From the NCBI RefSeq assembly GCF_001590865.1, contig NZ_BBUY01000017.1, positions 24,689-88,688 of the forward strand: a stretch of DNA of 64,000 nt, in the 5' to 3' direction. Below, piece by piece: positions 1 through 8,270 of the stretch. Below the pieces are notes generated by a model that ran no database searches, had not been told where the DNA came from, and worked only from the letters and a program-made list of their open reading frames with translations. The stretch is from Streptomyces sp. NBRC 110611 (GTDB taxonomy: Bacteria > Actinomycetota > Actinomycetes > Streptomycetales > Streptomycetaceae). The translations under genes were made by a program, and so were the position numbers. Position 1 is the first letter of the stretch. Every line of letters starts with the position of its first letter.

Positions 1-436
1 CGGTGAGGTACCGGCGGACCGGCGGCCCGCCTACTTCTTCTTCGACTACGACGCCGGCACCAAGCAGCCCGTCGCCGTCTGCGGCAAGCAGGTCGCCAAC
101 GCCGTGATCGGCCAGGCCGGAGCCCGTAACGTCTTCGAGGGCTGCGACGGTGACTACAAGCAGGTCTCCTGGGAGGACGTGGTCGCCAAGAACCCGGACT
201 GGATCCAGCTCGGGGTACGCAACCGCGGTGATGCGGCGGCCAACAAGGAGGCGTTCGACCAGGCCGAGGCGTTCCTGAAGAGCTTCCCGGCCACCAAGGG
301 GCTCACCGCCGTGCGCGAGGGCCGCTTCCTGCGGATCGGCTCGGAGCGTACGACGATCGCGGGGGTGGGCAACGCCGACGCGGTCGAGGAGATCGCACGC
401 ACCATCCACCCCACCCGCTTCGAGGCGGACCGGTAG
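1..436 (+). CDS. Iron-siderophore/cobalamin-type ABC transporter substrate-binding protein, 3' part
   Basis: This is the C-terminal part of a type III periplasmic binding protein; the 5' end lies outside the window. Reading frame 2 is open from the first base and contains the segment YFFFDYDAGT, followed by a conserved C-terminal lobe with VAKNPDWIQLGVRN. It ends in the helix AVEEIARTIHP, typical of FecB/BtuF-like proteins. Its TAG stop overlaps the GTG of a FecCD-type permease by one base, and an ATPase follows, so the three form one importer operon. The ligand (ferric siderophore, heme, cobalamin or another metal chelate) cannot be read from the sequence. The isonitrile biosynthesis genes next door make a metallophore plausible, by inference only. 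Confidence 0.85.
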   Translation, partial: GEVPADRRPAYFFFDYDAGTKQPVAVCGKQVANAVIGQAGARNVFEGCDGDYKQVSWEDVVAKNPDWIQLGVRNRGDAAANKEAFDQAEAFLKSFPATKGLTAVREGRFLRIGSERTTIAGVGNADAVEEIARTIHPTRFEADR

Positions 437-1512
437 TGGCTCCGGTGCTTGACGACCCGCCCGGCCGTACGGCGGACCGCCCGGCGCGTACCCCGCGCGC
501 CGGGCTGCTCGCACTGGGCCTGGGCGTTGCGCTGGTGGTGGCGTTGACCGGGGCGGTCTCGCTCGGCTCCACCGACATCGCGCCCGGCCATGTCTGGTCG
601 GTGGTGTTCGACCGGCTGGGCGGGGCCGCGCCCCGGCCGGGCACCGACGACCTGATTGTGTGGCAGCTCCGGGTCCCGCGCGCCCTGTTGGCGGCGCTGG
701 TGGGAGCCGGGCTCGGGCTGGTGGGGACCGCCGCCCAGGCGCTGGTGCGCAACCCGCTGGCGGACCCGTACCTGCTGGGCATCTCCAACGGCGCCTCGCT
801 CGGCGCGGTCGCCGCGATCGTGCTGGGCGCGAGCGCCGGCGGGGTACTGGGGCTGGGGCTCTCCGCCGCCGCCTTCGCCGGTGCGCTCGGCGCGTTCGCC
901 CTGGTGTGGTGCGTGGCGCGGCGCGGGGGCGGGTTCTCGCCGCTGCGGCTGGTGCTGGCCGGGGTGGGCATCGGACAGTTCCTGTCCGGCTTCACCAGCT
1001 ACCTGGTGCTGCAGGCCGGGGACGAGCAGCAGACCCGCAGTGTGCTGTTCTGGCTGATGGGGAGCCTGAGCGGGGCCACATGGAGCGTGCTGTGGCTGCC
1101 GGCGCTGGCGGTCGGTGCCGGGCTGGTGGCTCTTCAGGCCCGCGCCCGGCTGATGAACGCGCTGCTGATGGGCGATGAGACCGCGGCCGGGGTGGGCGTG
1201 GACGTCACCCGGCTGCGCCGCGAACTGTTCGTGGTGACCAGCCTGCTGACCGGCGTTCTGGTCGCAGTCTCCGGAGCCATCGGATTCGTCGGCCTGATGG
1301 TGCCGCACCTGTGCCGGATGGTGATCGGCGGCGACCACCGCCGGCTGCTGCCGCTGTCCGCGCTCACCGGGGCGCTGCTGCTGGTCGTGGTGGACCTGGT
1401 GTGCCGAACGGCCATGGACACCCAGGAGCTGCCGGTGGGGGTGGTGACGGCGATGCTCGGCGCGCCCGTGCTGCTGGTCATCCTGGACCGGCGGACGGCG
1501 GTGGGCCGGTGA
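436..1512 (+). CDS. FecCD-family ABC transporter permease
   Basis: This 358-residue membrane permease belongs to the iron/siderophore/cobalamin importer family (FecCD, BtuC). After a short cytoplasmic N-terminus there are about nine to ten hydrophobic segments. The family region with LVRNPLADPYLLGISNGA is present near residues 98-115, and the ATPase-coupling loop with FVGLMVPHLCRM is near residues 280-295. Its length is normal for the family, which usually works as a homodimer. It starts with GTG inside the TAG of the binding-protein gene and ends in an overlap with the ATPase start, so the three genes are translationally coupled. Confidence 0.93.
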   Translation: MAPVLDDPPGRTADRPARTPRAGLLALGLGVALVVALTGAVSLGSTDIAPGHVWSVVFDRLGGAAPRPGTDDLIVWQLRVPRALLAALVGAGLGLVGTAAQALVRNPLADPYLLGISNGASLGAVAAIVLGASAGGVLGLGLSAAAFAGALGAFALVWCVARRGGGFSPLRLVLAGVGIGQFLSGFTSYLVLQAGDEQQTRSVLFWLMGSLSGATWSVLWLPALAVGAGLVALQARARLMNALLMGDETAAGVGVDVTRLRRELFVVTSLLTGVLVAVSGAIGFVGLMVPHLCRMVIGGDHRRLLPLSALTGALLLVVVDLVCRTAMDTQELPVGVVTAMLGAPVLLVILDRRTAVGR

Positions 1513-2300
1513 ACGTCGAGATCGAGGATCTGCACGTCGGCTACGCGGGCCGGGATGTGGTCGCCGGTGTGCGCCTGCTGGCCGCCCAGGGCGAGATCGC
1601 CGGGCTGATCGGCCCGAACGGCAGCGGCAAATCCACCGTACTGCGCACCGTCTACCGTCATCTGCGGCCCACCGCCGGCCGGGTCCTGCTCGCCGGGACC
1701 GACCTGCGCACCCTCACCCCCGGGCAGACCGCCCGGCAGGTCGCCGCACTGCCGCAGGAGCGCGGCAGCGACTTCGAGCTGACCGTGCACGAGGTGGTGG
1801 CGATGGGCCGTACGCCCTACAAACGGGCCTTCGCGGGGGAGGACCGGGCCGACCGGCAGGCCGTGGCGGATGCCCTGACGGCCGTCGGGCTGGCCGGGCA
1901 GGGCGCCCGCCGGTTCTCCGCGCTCTCCGGCGGTGAGCGGCAACGCGCCCTGCTGGCCCGGGCGTTCGCCCAGGACCCGGACGTACTGGTGCTGGACGAG
2001 CCCACCAACCACCTCGACGTCCGGCACCAGGTCGAACTGCTCGCCCTGCTGCGCGACCGGCGCCGCACCACGCTGATCTCGCTGCACGACCTGAACGCCG
2101 CGGCCTCCCTGTGCGACCGGCTGCATGTGCTGCACGCCGGGCGGGTGGTGGCGTCCGGGCCGCCCCGCGAGGTGCTGACGCCGCGGCTGCTGGCCGAGGT
2201 GTTCGGGGTGCGCGCCGCGGTGACCGACCATCCGCTCACCGGCGATGTGCTGATCGCCTTCGACCACCGGGACACGCCGCCCGCCGCGGCGGGCGGGTAG
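1509..2300 (+). CDS. FecE/BtuD-type ABC transporter ATP-binding protein
   Basis: This 263-residue ATPase energises the importer. It has Walker A GPNGSGKST near residue 37, a Q-loop (LPQERGSD), the signature LSGGERQR, Walker B VLVLDEPTNHLD and an H-loop (LISLHDLN). The order and spacing are those of FecE/FhuC proteins. The start chosen is the GTG at 1509, which overlaps the TGA of the permease; it gives the usual N-terminus VEIEDLHVGY. A longer upstream reading would run into the permease gene and has no family-like sequence. The gene ends shortly before a hairpin shared with the convergent isonitrile synthase. Confidence 0.93.
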   Translation: MNVEIEDLHVGYAGRDVVAGVRLLAAQGEIAGLIGPNGSGKSTVLRTVYRHLRPTAGRVLLAGTDLRTLTPGQTARQVAALPQERGSDFELTVHEVVAMGRTPYKRAFAGEDRADRQAVADALTAVGLAGQGARRFSALSGGERQRALLARAFAQDPDVLVLDEPTNHLDVRHQVELLALLRDRRRTTLISLHDLNAAASLCDRLHVLHAGRVVASGPPREVLTPRLLAEVFGVRAAVTDHPLTGDVLIAFDHRDTPPAAAGG

Positions 2301-2307
2301 CCACTGG

Positions 2308-2337
2308 CCCGGTCCGGTGCCGCGGGACCGGACCGGG
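2308..2337. terminator. Bidirectional hairpin terminator between convergent operons
   Basis: An 11-bp perfect inverted repeat, CCCGGTCCGGT and ACCGGACCGGG, is separated by an 8-nt loop. It sits in the 42-bp gap between the stops of the ABC ATPase gene and the isonitrile synthase gene. There is no U-tract, as is common in actinomycetes. Confidence 0.6.
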
Positions 2338-2342
2338 GCCCC

Positions 2343-3296
2343 TCAGACCGAGGTGAAGTGGCTCGGCCGGCCCTCGCGCAGCACCAGCCGGCCGAGCCGC
2401 TCGGCGTCCGCCCGGTGCCTCAACTCCCGTCGGCCGTCGGCGTGTTCGACGACGCACGAGTGCCAGGGCGTCAGCCAGACATCGGGGGTGTCGAGCAGCC
2501 GGATGCCGAACTTGGCCGAGCCCAGCGGTTGCGGATGGATCGAGAGCCGGAACGCCCCCGGGTGGTGTACGGCCACCAGCTCACCCCAGGCGCTGCTGCG
2601 CCGCATCACGCCGTACGCGCGACGGCGGCAGTCGCGCTGGAGCGCCGAACGGGTACCGGTGAACGACGCGGTGTCCTCGAAGAGGAACCGGGTGATGCCC
2701 TGGTACAGCTTGCGGGTCGGCCCGTCGCTGCGGGTCAGGGACCGCAGGCTCGCCAGGTCCGGGGCGTACCGCGCGTCGACCAGCGCCCGCTTCTCGTCGT
2801 GCGAGAGCCCGTCGCCGTACACCTCGCGCAGGTCGAAGACGTCGAGCCGGGTCAGGCCCTCGGCGCGGATCAGGGCGCGCAGCGCGTCGGCGTAGGCGTC
2901 GATGTCGCGGTCCGGTACCCCGATGAGGTCGCTGAAGACGTGCCCGTCCGAGCAGATGACGACGCGTGCCCCCGGGGGATGGACCGCCGCGATCCGCGCG
3001 CACAGCGCGTCCAGGAAGCGCAGCGCGAGCCGTTCGCCCTCGTCGGGCAGGCGGCCGAGCACCTTGGCCGGGTTGGGTGACTTGCAGGGGAAGCCCGGCA
3101 GGGTGAACACGATCGGCTCACCGGCCGCCACCGGGGCGGCGAGCTGCCGGAGCTGGGCGGGGAAGGCGTCCGGGGTGTCCCCGTCCGCGGTGTCCAGCGC
3201 GCGCCGGTACGGCAGCAGGGTGGCGAGGACCGCTGCGCAGACGGCCCGGTGGCCGGCGGCCGGAGCGGGGGGCGGTGGGGTGGCGCGGGTCAGCAC
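2343..3296 (-). CDS. Isonitrile (isocyanide) synthase, PvcA/IsnA/DIT1 family
   Basis: This 317-residue protein matches the DIT1/PvcA family. Known members convert the amino group of L-tyrosine or L-tryptophan to an isonitrile, with ribulose-5-phosphate supplying the carbon. Family blocks are visible: FTLPGFPCKSPNP (residues 64-76), then KVLGRLPDEGE, CSDGHVFSD (115-123) and, further on, RKLYQGITRFL. The length is normal. The GTG start overlaps the P450 stop by a few bases, so the two are co-translated. No Fe(II)/2-oxoglutarate oxygenase (PvcB/IsnB), the common partner, lies nearby; the P450 seems to take the tailoring role, as in xanthocillin-type pathways. Whether tyrosine or tryptophan is the substrate is not visible. 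Confidence 0.9.
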   Translation of the reverse strand: MLTRATPPPPAPAAGHRAVCAAVLATLLPYRRALDTADGDTPDAFPAQLRQLAAPVAAGEPIVFTLPGFPCKSPNPAKVLGRLPDEGERLALRFLDALCARIAAVHPPGARVVICSDGHVFSDLIGVPDRDIDAYADALRALIRAEGLTRLDVFDLREVYGDGLSHDEKRALVDARYAPDLASLRSLTRSDGPTRKLYQGITRFLFEDTASFTGTRSALQRDCRRRAYGVMRRSSAWGELVAVHHPGAFRLSIHPQPLGSAKFGIRLLDTPDVWLTPWHSCVVEHADGRRELRHRADAERLGRLVLREGRPSHFTSV

Positions 3297-4573
3297 GCGG
3301 GGACCTGGGTTTCCGATGCCGGCCCGGGTGGCACCGGGCAGCCGCCGCCGGCCGGGCCGTAGCGGACCGGGAGCCGGTCGACCCCACGGGCCAGTACCGC
3401 CGGGATCCAGCGGAGCTCTTCTTCCGGGACGGCCGGCCGCAGGTCCGGCAGCCGCCGCAGCAACGCCCCCAGCGCGACCTGGAGTTCGATCCGGGCGAGC
3501 GCGGCCCCGGGGCAGAAGTGGACGCCGTGGCCGAAGGCCAGATGCGGATTGGGGGAGCGGTCGAAGTCGAGCACGTCCGGGTCGGCGAACCGCCGTCCGT
3601 CACGGTTGGCCGCGCACAGCGACACGATCACCGAGTCGCCCGCCGGGATCCGGGTCCCGTGCAGGTCGGCGTCCTCGGCGAAGAACCGCCACGTCGTCAG
3701 CTCGAAGGCGCTGTCGTACCGGAGGAGTTCCTCGACGGCCCGGGGCAGCAGTTCCGGGCGACCGGCCAGCTGTGCGAGGTGCTCCGGGTGGCGCAGCAGG
3801 GTGACCAGGGCGGTGGTGATCTGGTTGGTGACCGGCTCCTGTCCGGCGACCAGCAGCTGGAAGATCATCGAATCCAGCTCCTCCCGACTGATCCGCCCAT
3901 CGTCACCCGCGGCCACCAGCCGGGCGAGCAGGTCGGCATCGTGCGTACGGCGCTTGTGGGCGACCAGATCGGCGATGTACCGCTGGAGTCCGCGCAGCCG
4001 CGCCTCGTACGCCGGACGGCCGGGATCTCCGGGCCCCACGGGCTGGACGACCTTGCCCCAGTCCCGGTCGAAGCGGTCCGCGAACTCCCGTGGCAGGCCG
4101 ATGACCTCGGCCAGCACCTGGAAGGGGAAGCGGGCGGCGAAGGCCTCCACGAGATCGGCCGTCCCCTGCTCCGGAAGGGCGTCCAGCAGCGCTCCGGCCA
4201 GCTCCTCGAAGCGTTGCCGGAGCGCCTCGACCCGCTGCGGGGCGAAGGCATCGGTGATCAGCCGGCGGAGTGCGGTGTGCCGGGGCGGGTCCTGGTGGAG
4301 CAGATGCACCTGCAGCTGGGAGTGCTGAGGCTCGGGCATGATCGAGGCCCGGGCCCGCCAGGCGGCGTTGCCGCGGGAGTGGTGCTTGCCCAACCGGGCG
4401 TCGGTCAGCGCCTGATGCGCGGCCTCATAGCCGGTGACGAGCCAGGCGCACACCCCGCTGGGGAAGCGCACCCGGTGGACCGGGCCGCGCGCCCGCAGTT
4501 CGGCGTACAGGGGATAGGGGTCGCGTTTGTACTCCGCCCCGTACAGCTCTACGGGATCGGGCAGTGCGGGCAT
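3290..4573 (-). CDS. Cytochrome P450 paired with the isonitrile synthase
   Basis: This 427-residue soluble bacterial P450 has the K-helix ExxR (EELLR, 281-285) and the heme-binding loop FGHGVHFCPG with proximal Cys354. The I-helix reads AGQEPVT (243-249), so the usual Thr after the acidic residue is Pro. The start at 4573 (MPALPDPVEL) gives a normal P450 N-terminus; the frame is open further upstream only into low-complexity sequence. Translation overlaps the isonitrile synthase. By context it probably oxidises or couples an isonitrile-bearing aromatic intermediate. That is inference; the P450 class alone does not fix the reaction. Confidence 0.93.
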   Translation of the reverse strand: MPALPDPVELYGAEYKRDPYPLYAELRARGPVHRVRFPSGVCAWLVTGYEAAHQALTDARLGKHHSRGNAAWRARASIMPEPQHSQLQVHLLHQDPPRHTALRRLITDAFAPQRVEALRQRFEELAGALLDALPEQGTADLVEAFAARFPFQVLAEVIGLPREFADRFDRDWGKVVQPVGPGDPGRPAYEARLRGLQRYIADLVAHKRRTHDADLLARLVAAGDDGRISREELDSMIFQLLVAGQEPVTNQITTALVTLLRHPEHLAQLAGRPELLPRAVEELLRYDSAFELTTWRFFAEDADLHGTRIPAGDSVIVSLCAANRDGRRFADPDVLDFDRSPNPHLAFGHGVHFCPGAALARIELQVALGALLRRLPDLRPAVPEEELRWIPAVLARGVDRLPVRYGPAGGGCPVPPGPASETQVPAC

Positions 4574-4908
4574 GGCGGTTCTCCTCAGCGGGCGCTGGTC
4601 GGCGACGGACCGCGCCCGAACGGCACGGCGTTGGAGAGGTCGGGCGGGGGAGGCGTCGAGTTCCCGCCACTCGCGGGAATGCGGGAATTCGGCCGGGCGG
4701 GAGCGAACCGGGAGGGCATGGGGAGGGCTTGGAGGGGGAACGGGGAGGGCGTAGGGAGGGAACGGGGGAGCCGCGGGGGTGGTGGGGCAAACCCAGTTAG
4801 TCGGGCCGTGGCGCCGCCGAGTTCCGGCGGTACGGCAGGACAAACCTCACGTGGCGATGAGCCCGTGATCGGCCCTTCGGCGCCGCCGTCACCTGCCACG
4901 ATGGCGCG
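4574..4908. other. 335-bp divergent intergenic region with a G-rich array
   Basis: No gene is supported here. The left part holds short GC inverted repeats (CGCGGGAATGCGGG). From about 4709 to 4790 the plus strand is a purine-rich array of GGGAGGG units, several of which meet the simple G-quadruplex pattern, for example at 4710-4727. The region carries the promoters of both the P450 (leftward) and the copper operon (rightward), but no convincing -10/-35 pair was seen. Confidence 0.5.
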
Positions 4909-5262
4909 ATGTCCAGCTCTCCGGCCGACCGACGTCGGTCTCCGATTCCGCCGCCGCCTCCGCTTCGGTCCGGCGTCCGTCCGCTGATCGCCCGGCCGGT
5001 CCTGGCCTTCGTCGCGCTGCTGGCGGTGCTCTTCGCGCTGTCGTACGGGGCGGGTGCCCTCGCCGGTCCGGTGGCCCCGGGGCTGCGCCCGGCCGGCGGG
5101 ACCGGTACGGGACCCAACGCCCCTGCCGATGGCGGGGACATGAGCGACATGCGCGGTATGGATGGTATGCACGGCATGGGTGCGGTACGCGGTACGGACG
5201 TCGTGCGCGGCATGGGTGCCCCCGCGCCTCGCCCGGTCACCCCAGGGGCGGTTGCCCGATGA
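4909..5262 (+). CDS. Small single-pass membrane protein with Met-rich tail, copper operon
   Basis: This 117-residue protein has a proline/arginine-rich N-terminus, one hydrophobic helix at about residues 27-53, and a tail full of methionines in MxxM spacing (GGDMSDMRGMDGMHGMG). Such Met/His motifs are typical copper(I) ligands. The gene overlaps the next one, a Cu+ ATPase, in an ATGA arrangement, so they are co-translated. It may deliver copper to, or collect it from, the ATPase outside the membrane; this is inferred from composition and context. No named family was recognised. Confidence 0.75.
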   Translation: MSSSPADRRRSPIPPPPPLRSGVRPLIARPVLAFVALLAVLFALSYGAGALAGPVAPGLRPAGGTGTGPNAPADGGDMSDMRGMDGMHGMGAVRGTDVVRGMGAPAPRPVTPGAVAR

Positions 5263-7721
5263 CGCACCCCCAGCCCGCACCCTTGCGGCACGACGCCGCC
5301 GCGGTACCGTCCCCCGCCCGCACCACCACCCTCACCATCGGCGGGATGACCTGCGCCGCCTGCGTGGGCCGGGTGGAGAAGAAGCTCGGCCGGCTGGACG
5401 GCGTGGTGGCCACCGTGAACCTGGCGACCGGCCGGGCCGCCGTCCACCACCCCGCCGAGGTGTCCGTCACCGACCTCATCGCCACCGTCGAGGCGGCCGG
5501 ATTCACCGCGCGGCTCCCGGAACCCGAACGCGAACCCGAACATGATCCCGGACGTGATCCCGGACCCGGACCCGAGGGGCGGCCCGCCCAGCCGCCGGAC
5601 GCCCAGGACGACGAGGGCGCCCGCGCCGAACGCCACCGGCTGCTGATCACCGCCCTGCTCTCGCTCCCCGTCCTGGCCCTGTCGATGGTGCCCGGCTGGC
5701 AGTTCCGCAACTGGCAGTGGCTCTGCTTCGCGCTCGCCGCCCCCGTCGCCGTATGGGGTGCCGCGCCGTTCCACGCCCGGGCGCTGCGCGGACTGCGGCA
5801 CGGCGCCGCCACCATGGACACCCTGGTCTCGCTCGGCGTGGTCGCGTCGTTCGGCTGGTCCGGCTATGCGCTGTTCCTCGGCGGGGCCGGAGCGCCCGGG
5901 ATGACCATGCCGTTCAGCCTGCTGCCCACCGCCGGCGACGGCACCGCGCACCTCTACCTCGAAGCCGCCGTCGGCGTCCCGCTGTTCGTGCTGGCCGGGC
6001 GCCGGATGGAGGCCAGAGCCCGGCACGGCACCGGGTCCGCCCTCCGGGCGCTGGCCGAGCTCGCCGCCAAGGACGTCGCGGTACGCACGGCCGACGGCGA
6101 GCGGAGCATGCCGGCCGACCGGCTCCGGGTTGGCGACCGCTTCCTGGTACGCCCCGGCGAACGCGTCGCCACCGACGGCACCGTGATCGAGGGCGGCTCC
6201 ACCCTGGACCTGTCCCTGATCACCGGGGAGAGCCGGCCGGTCGAAGTGGGCCCCAGCTCGGCGGTCGTCGGCGGCGCGGTCAACTCCGGTGGTCTGCTGG
6301 AGGTGCGTGCCGACGCGGTCGGCGCCGACACCCAACTCGCCCGGATCACCCGGCTCGTCGAGGACGCCCAGACCGGCAAGACCCGCGTCCAGCGGCTCGC
6401 CGACGCGGTCGCGGCCGTCTTCGTCCCCGCCGTGCTCACCGTCTCGGTCACCGTCCTGGGCTTCTGGCTCGGCGCCGGAGCCGCTCCGCAGGCCGCCGTC
6501 ACCGCGGCGGTCGCGGTCCTCGTCGTCGCCTGCCCGTGTGCGCTGGGGCTGGCCACCCCGACCGCGCTGCTGGCCGCCACGGGGCGCGGCGCCCAGCTCG
6601 GGATCCTGGTCCGTGGACCGCGGGCGCTGGAGCGGCTGCGCCGGATCGACACCGTCGTCCTCGACAAGACCGGCACCCTCACCACCGGGCGGATGAGCGT
6701 CACCGCCCTCACCGTGCGCCCCGACGGCCTCGACCCGGCCGAGGCGCTGCGCCTGGCCGCCCTCGTCGAGCACGGATCCGAACACCCTCTGGCCCGCGCC
6801 ATCGTCGCCCATGCCCGCGCACAAGACCCGGGAGCGGGTCAACTCGCTCCAGTTGTAAGGGACTTCTCCGCGACACCCGGATACGGTGTACGCGGCGGGA
6901 CGGACGACGGGCGCGTGGTGGAGTGCACCCGGCCGGGCCGTCTCGCCGGGCTGCCGGCCCCCCTCGCGGACGCGGTGCGGGCGGCCGAGACCGCCGGCCA
7001 CACCGCGGTCCAGCTCACCGTGGACGGCACCCCGGAAGCCGTCCTCGCCGTGGGCGACACGCTCCGCCCCGACAGCTACCGTGCCGTCGACCAGCTGCGC
7101 CGCCTGGGCCTGCGGCCGGTCCTGGCCACCGGCGACCGCGCTGTCACCGCACATACCGTGGCCGGGCACCTCGCCATCACCGAGGTCCACGCCGAGACCC
7201 GTCCGGAGGACAAGGCCGCCCTCGTCGCCACCCTGAAGGAGCAGGGCAGCCGGGTCGCCGTCGTCGGCGACGGTGTCAACGACGCCGCGGCCCTGGCCCT
7301 GGCCGATCTGGGCATCGCCATGGGCAGTGGCACCGACGCCGCGATCGGCGCCGCCGATGTCACCCTCGTACGCGAGGACCTCCAGGCCATCGCCGACGCG
7401 GTACGGCTGGCCCGGCGCACCCTGGGCACCATCCGCACCAACCTCGTCTGGGCCTTCGGCTACAACCTGGTCACCGTGCCGCTCGCCGCCGTCGGCCTGC
7501 TCAACCCGATGCTCGCGGCCGCCGCGATGTCCGTCAGCTCGCTGCTCGTCGTCGGCAACAGCCTCCGCCTGCGCGCCTGGCACCCGGGCGGCCGGGGACG
7601 GAAGGCATCGACGAGGAAGGCCGAATCCGGGACGGCCGAGTCCGGGACGGCTGCGTCCGGGGCAGCCATATGCGGGACGGCTGAATCCGGGACGGCCGTA
7701 TTCAAGGGGGAGACCGTATGA
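5259..7721 (+). CDS. copA: Copper-exporting P1B-type ATPase (CopA-like)
   Basis: This 820-residue heavy-metal P-type ATPase has one N-terminal HMA domain with GMTCAAC (residues 29-35). The A-domain TGES is at 322-325, the membrane metal site CPC at 425-427, the phosphorylation site DKTGT at 469-473, the HP locus SEHPL near 507-511 and GDGVND at 670-675. The late membrane motifs YN (about 745) and MSVSS (757-761) are those of Cu+ exporters. The C-terminus is extended by an ESGTA pentapeptide repeat. It is coupled by overlaps to the Met-rich protein before it and the PCu(A)C-like protein after it. Export of Cu+ from the cytosol is the likely role. Confidence 0.93.
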   Translation: MTHPQPAPLRHDAAAVPSPARTTTLTIGGMTCAACVGRVEKKLGRLDGVVATVNLATGRAAVHHPAEVSVTDLIATVEAAGFTARLPEPEREPEHDPGRDPGPGPEGRPAQPPDAQDDEGARAERHRLLITALLSLPVLALSMVPGWQFRNWQWLCFALAAPVAVWGAAPFHARALRGLRHGAATMDTLVSLGVVASFGWSGYALFLGGAGAPGMTMPFSLLPTAGDGTAHLYLEAAVGVPLFVLAGRRMEARARHGTGSALRALAELAAKDVAVRTADGERSMPADRLRVGDRFLVRPGERVATDGTVIEGGSTLDLSLITGESRPVEVGPSSAVVGGAVNSGGLLEVRADAVGADTQLARITRLVEDAQTGKTRVQRLADAVAAVFVPAVLTVSVTVLGFWLGAGAAPQAAVTAAVAVLVVACPCALGLATPTALLAATGRGAQLGILVRGPRALERLRRIDTVVLDKTGTLTTGRMSVTALTVRPDGLDPAEALRLAALVEHGSEHPLARAIVAHARAQDPGAGQLAPVVRDFSATPGYGVRGGTDDGRVVECTRPGRLAGLPAPLADAVRAAETAGHTAVQLTVDGTPEAVLAVGDTLRPDSYRAVDQLRRLGLRPVLATGDRAVTAHTVAGHLAITEVHAETRPEDKAALVATLKEQGSRVAVVGDGVNDAAALALADLGIAMGSGTDAAIGAADVTLVREDLQAIADAVRLARRTLGTIRTNLVWAFGYNLVTVPLAAVGLLNPMLAAAAMSVSSLLVVGNSLRLRAWHPGGRGRKASTRKAESGTAESGTAASGAAICGTAESGTAVFKGETV
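7623..7697 (+). repeat. Five 15-bp in-frame tandem repeats at the 3' end of copA
   Basis: Five 15-nt units of the form GAATCCGGGACGGCC follow each other without gaps and encode ESGTA-like pentapeptides. They lie beyond the last conserved helix of the ATPase, so copy-number change would not disturb the catalytic part. Confidence 0.8.
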
Positions 7722-8188
7722 ACCGCCCGTCCGTGGCATCGCTCGCCGTGCCGCTGCTCACCTGTCTGGCCACCCTGGGCATGCTCACCGCCTGGACCGC
7801 CACCGGCAACGCCGGAACCCCCGCACAGCTGACCGTCACCGAGGGCCGGGTGCTGGTCCCCTCCGGCTCCGAGGCCACCGCCGCGTTCTTCACCGTCCGC
7901 AACACCGGTGGTGCGGACGACGTCCTCACCGGAGTCACCGGCCCGGCCGGGCACCGGGCGATGCTCGGCCGCACCGTCGACATCGGGCGGAACGCCCGCA
8001 GTATGGCCATGGTCCGGGCGGTCACCGTCCCGGCCGGCGGCACCCTGCGGATGACGCCGACCACCCTGGACATCATGATCAGCCCGCCGCCGGCGCTCGC
8101 ACCGGGAGACCGGCTCACCGTCACCCTGCACTTCCGCGACAGTCCGCCGCAGACCGTGCGGGCCCGGGCGGTGCGCCCCGGCGGCTGA
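7718..8188 (+). CDS. PCu(A)C-like copper chaperone, exported, with altered metal site
   Basis: This 156-residue protein has an N-terminal hydrophobic signal or anchor (residues about 7-28) followed by a PCu(A)C beta-sandwich, with TAAFFTVRNTG and TVPAGGTLRM as family landmarks. The family metal site is H-x(n)-M-x21-H-x-M. Here His79, Met96 and Met120 are in place, but the second His is Asp118 (DIM instead of HxM). PCu(A)C proteins carry Cu(I) outside the membrane, often for cytochrome oxidase. Overlap with the ATPase stop suggests it receives exported copper. The substitution may change metal affinity. Confidence 0.85.
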   Translation: MNRPSVASLAVPLLTCLATLGMLTAWTATGNAGTPAQLTVTEGRVLVPSGSEATAAFFTVRNTGGADDVLTGVTGPAGHRAMLGRTVDIGRNARSMAMVRAVTVPAGGTLRMTPTTLDIMISPPPALAPGDRLTVTLHFRDSPPQTVRARAVRPGG

Positions 8189-8194
8189 CGCCGC

Positions 8195-8236
8195 GGGGTT
8201 CACGGCCGCGCACCGGCCCGGCGGTCCGTGAACCCC
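8195..8236. terminator. Hairpin between convergent copper operon and sigma factor gene
   Basis: GGGGTTCACGG (8195-8205) pairs with CCGTGAACCCC (8226-8236). A second copy of the right arm occurs at 8251-8261, giving an alternative fold. It sits between the stops of the PCu(A)C gene and the sigma factor gene. Confidence 0.6.
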
Positions 8237-8270
8237 CCGCGGTCTGCGGTCCGTGAACCCCTGCGGTCCG

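Noticed and set aside
3275..4987. 570-residue plus-strand frame across the P450
   Set aside because: It is antisense to a P450 with a complete heme motif; no coding signature of its own.
4797..7739. 980-residue reading frame on the minus strand
   Set aside because: It is antisense to the copper ATPase, whose motifs are all intact on the other strand.
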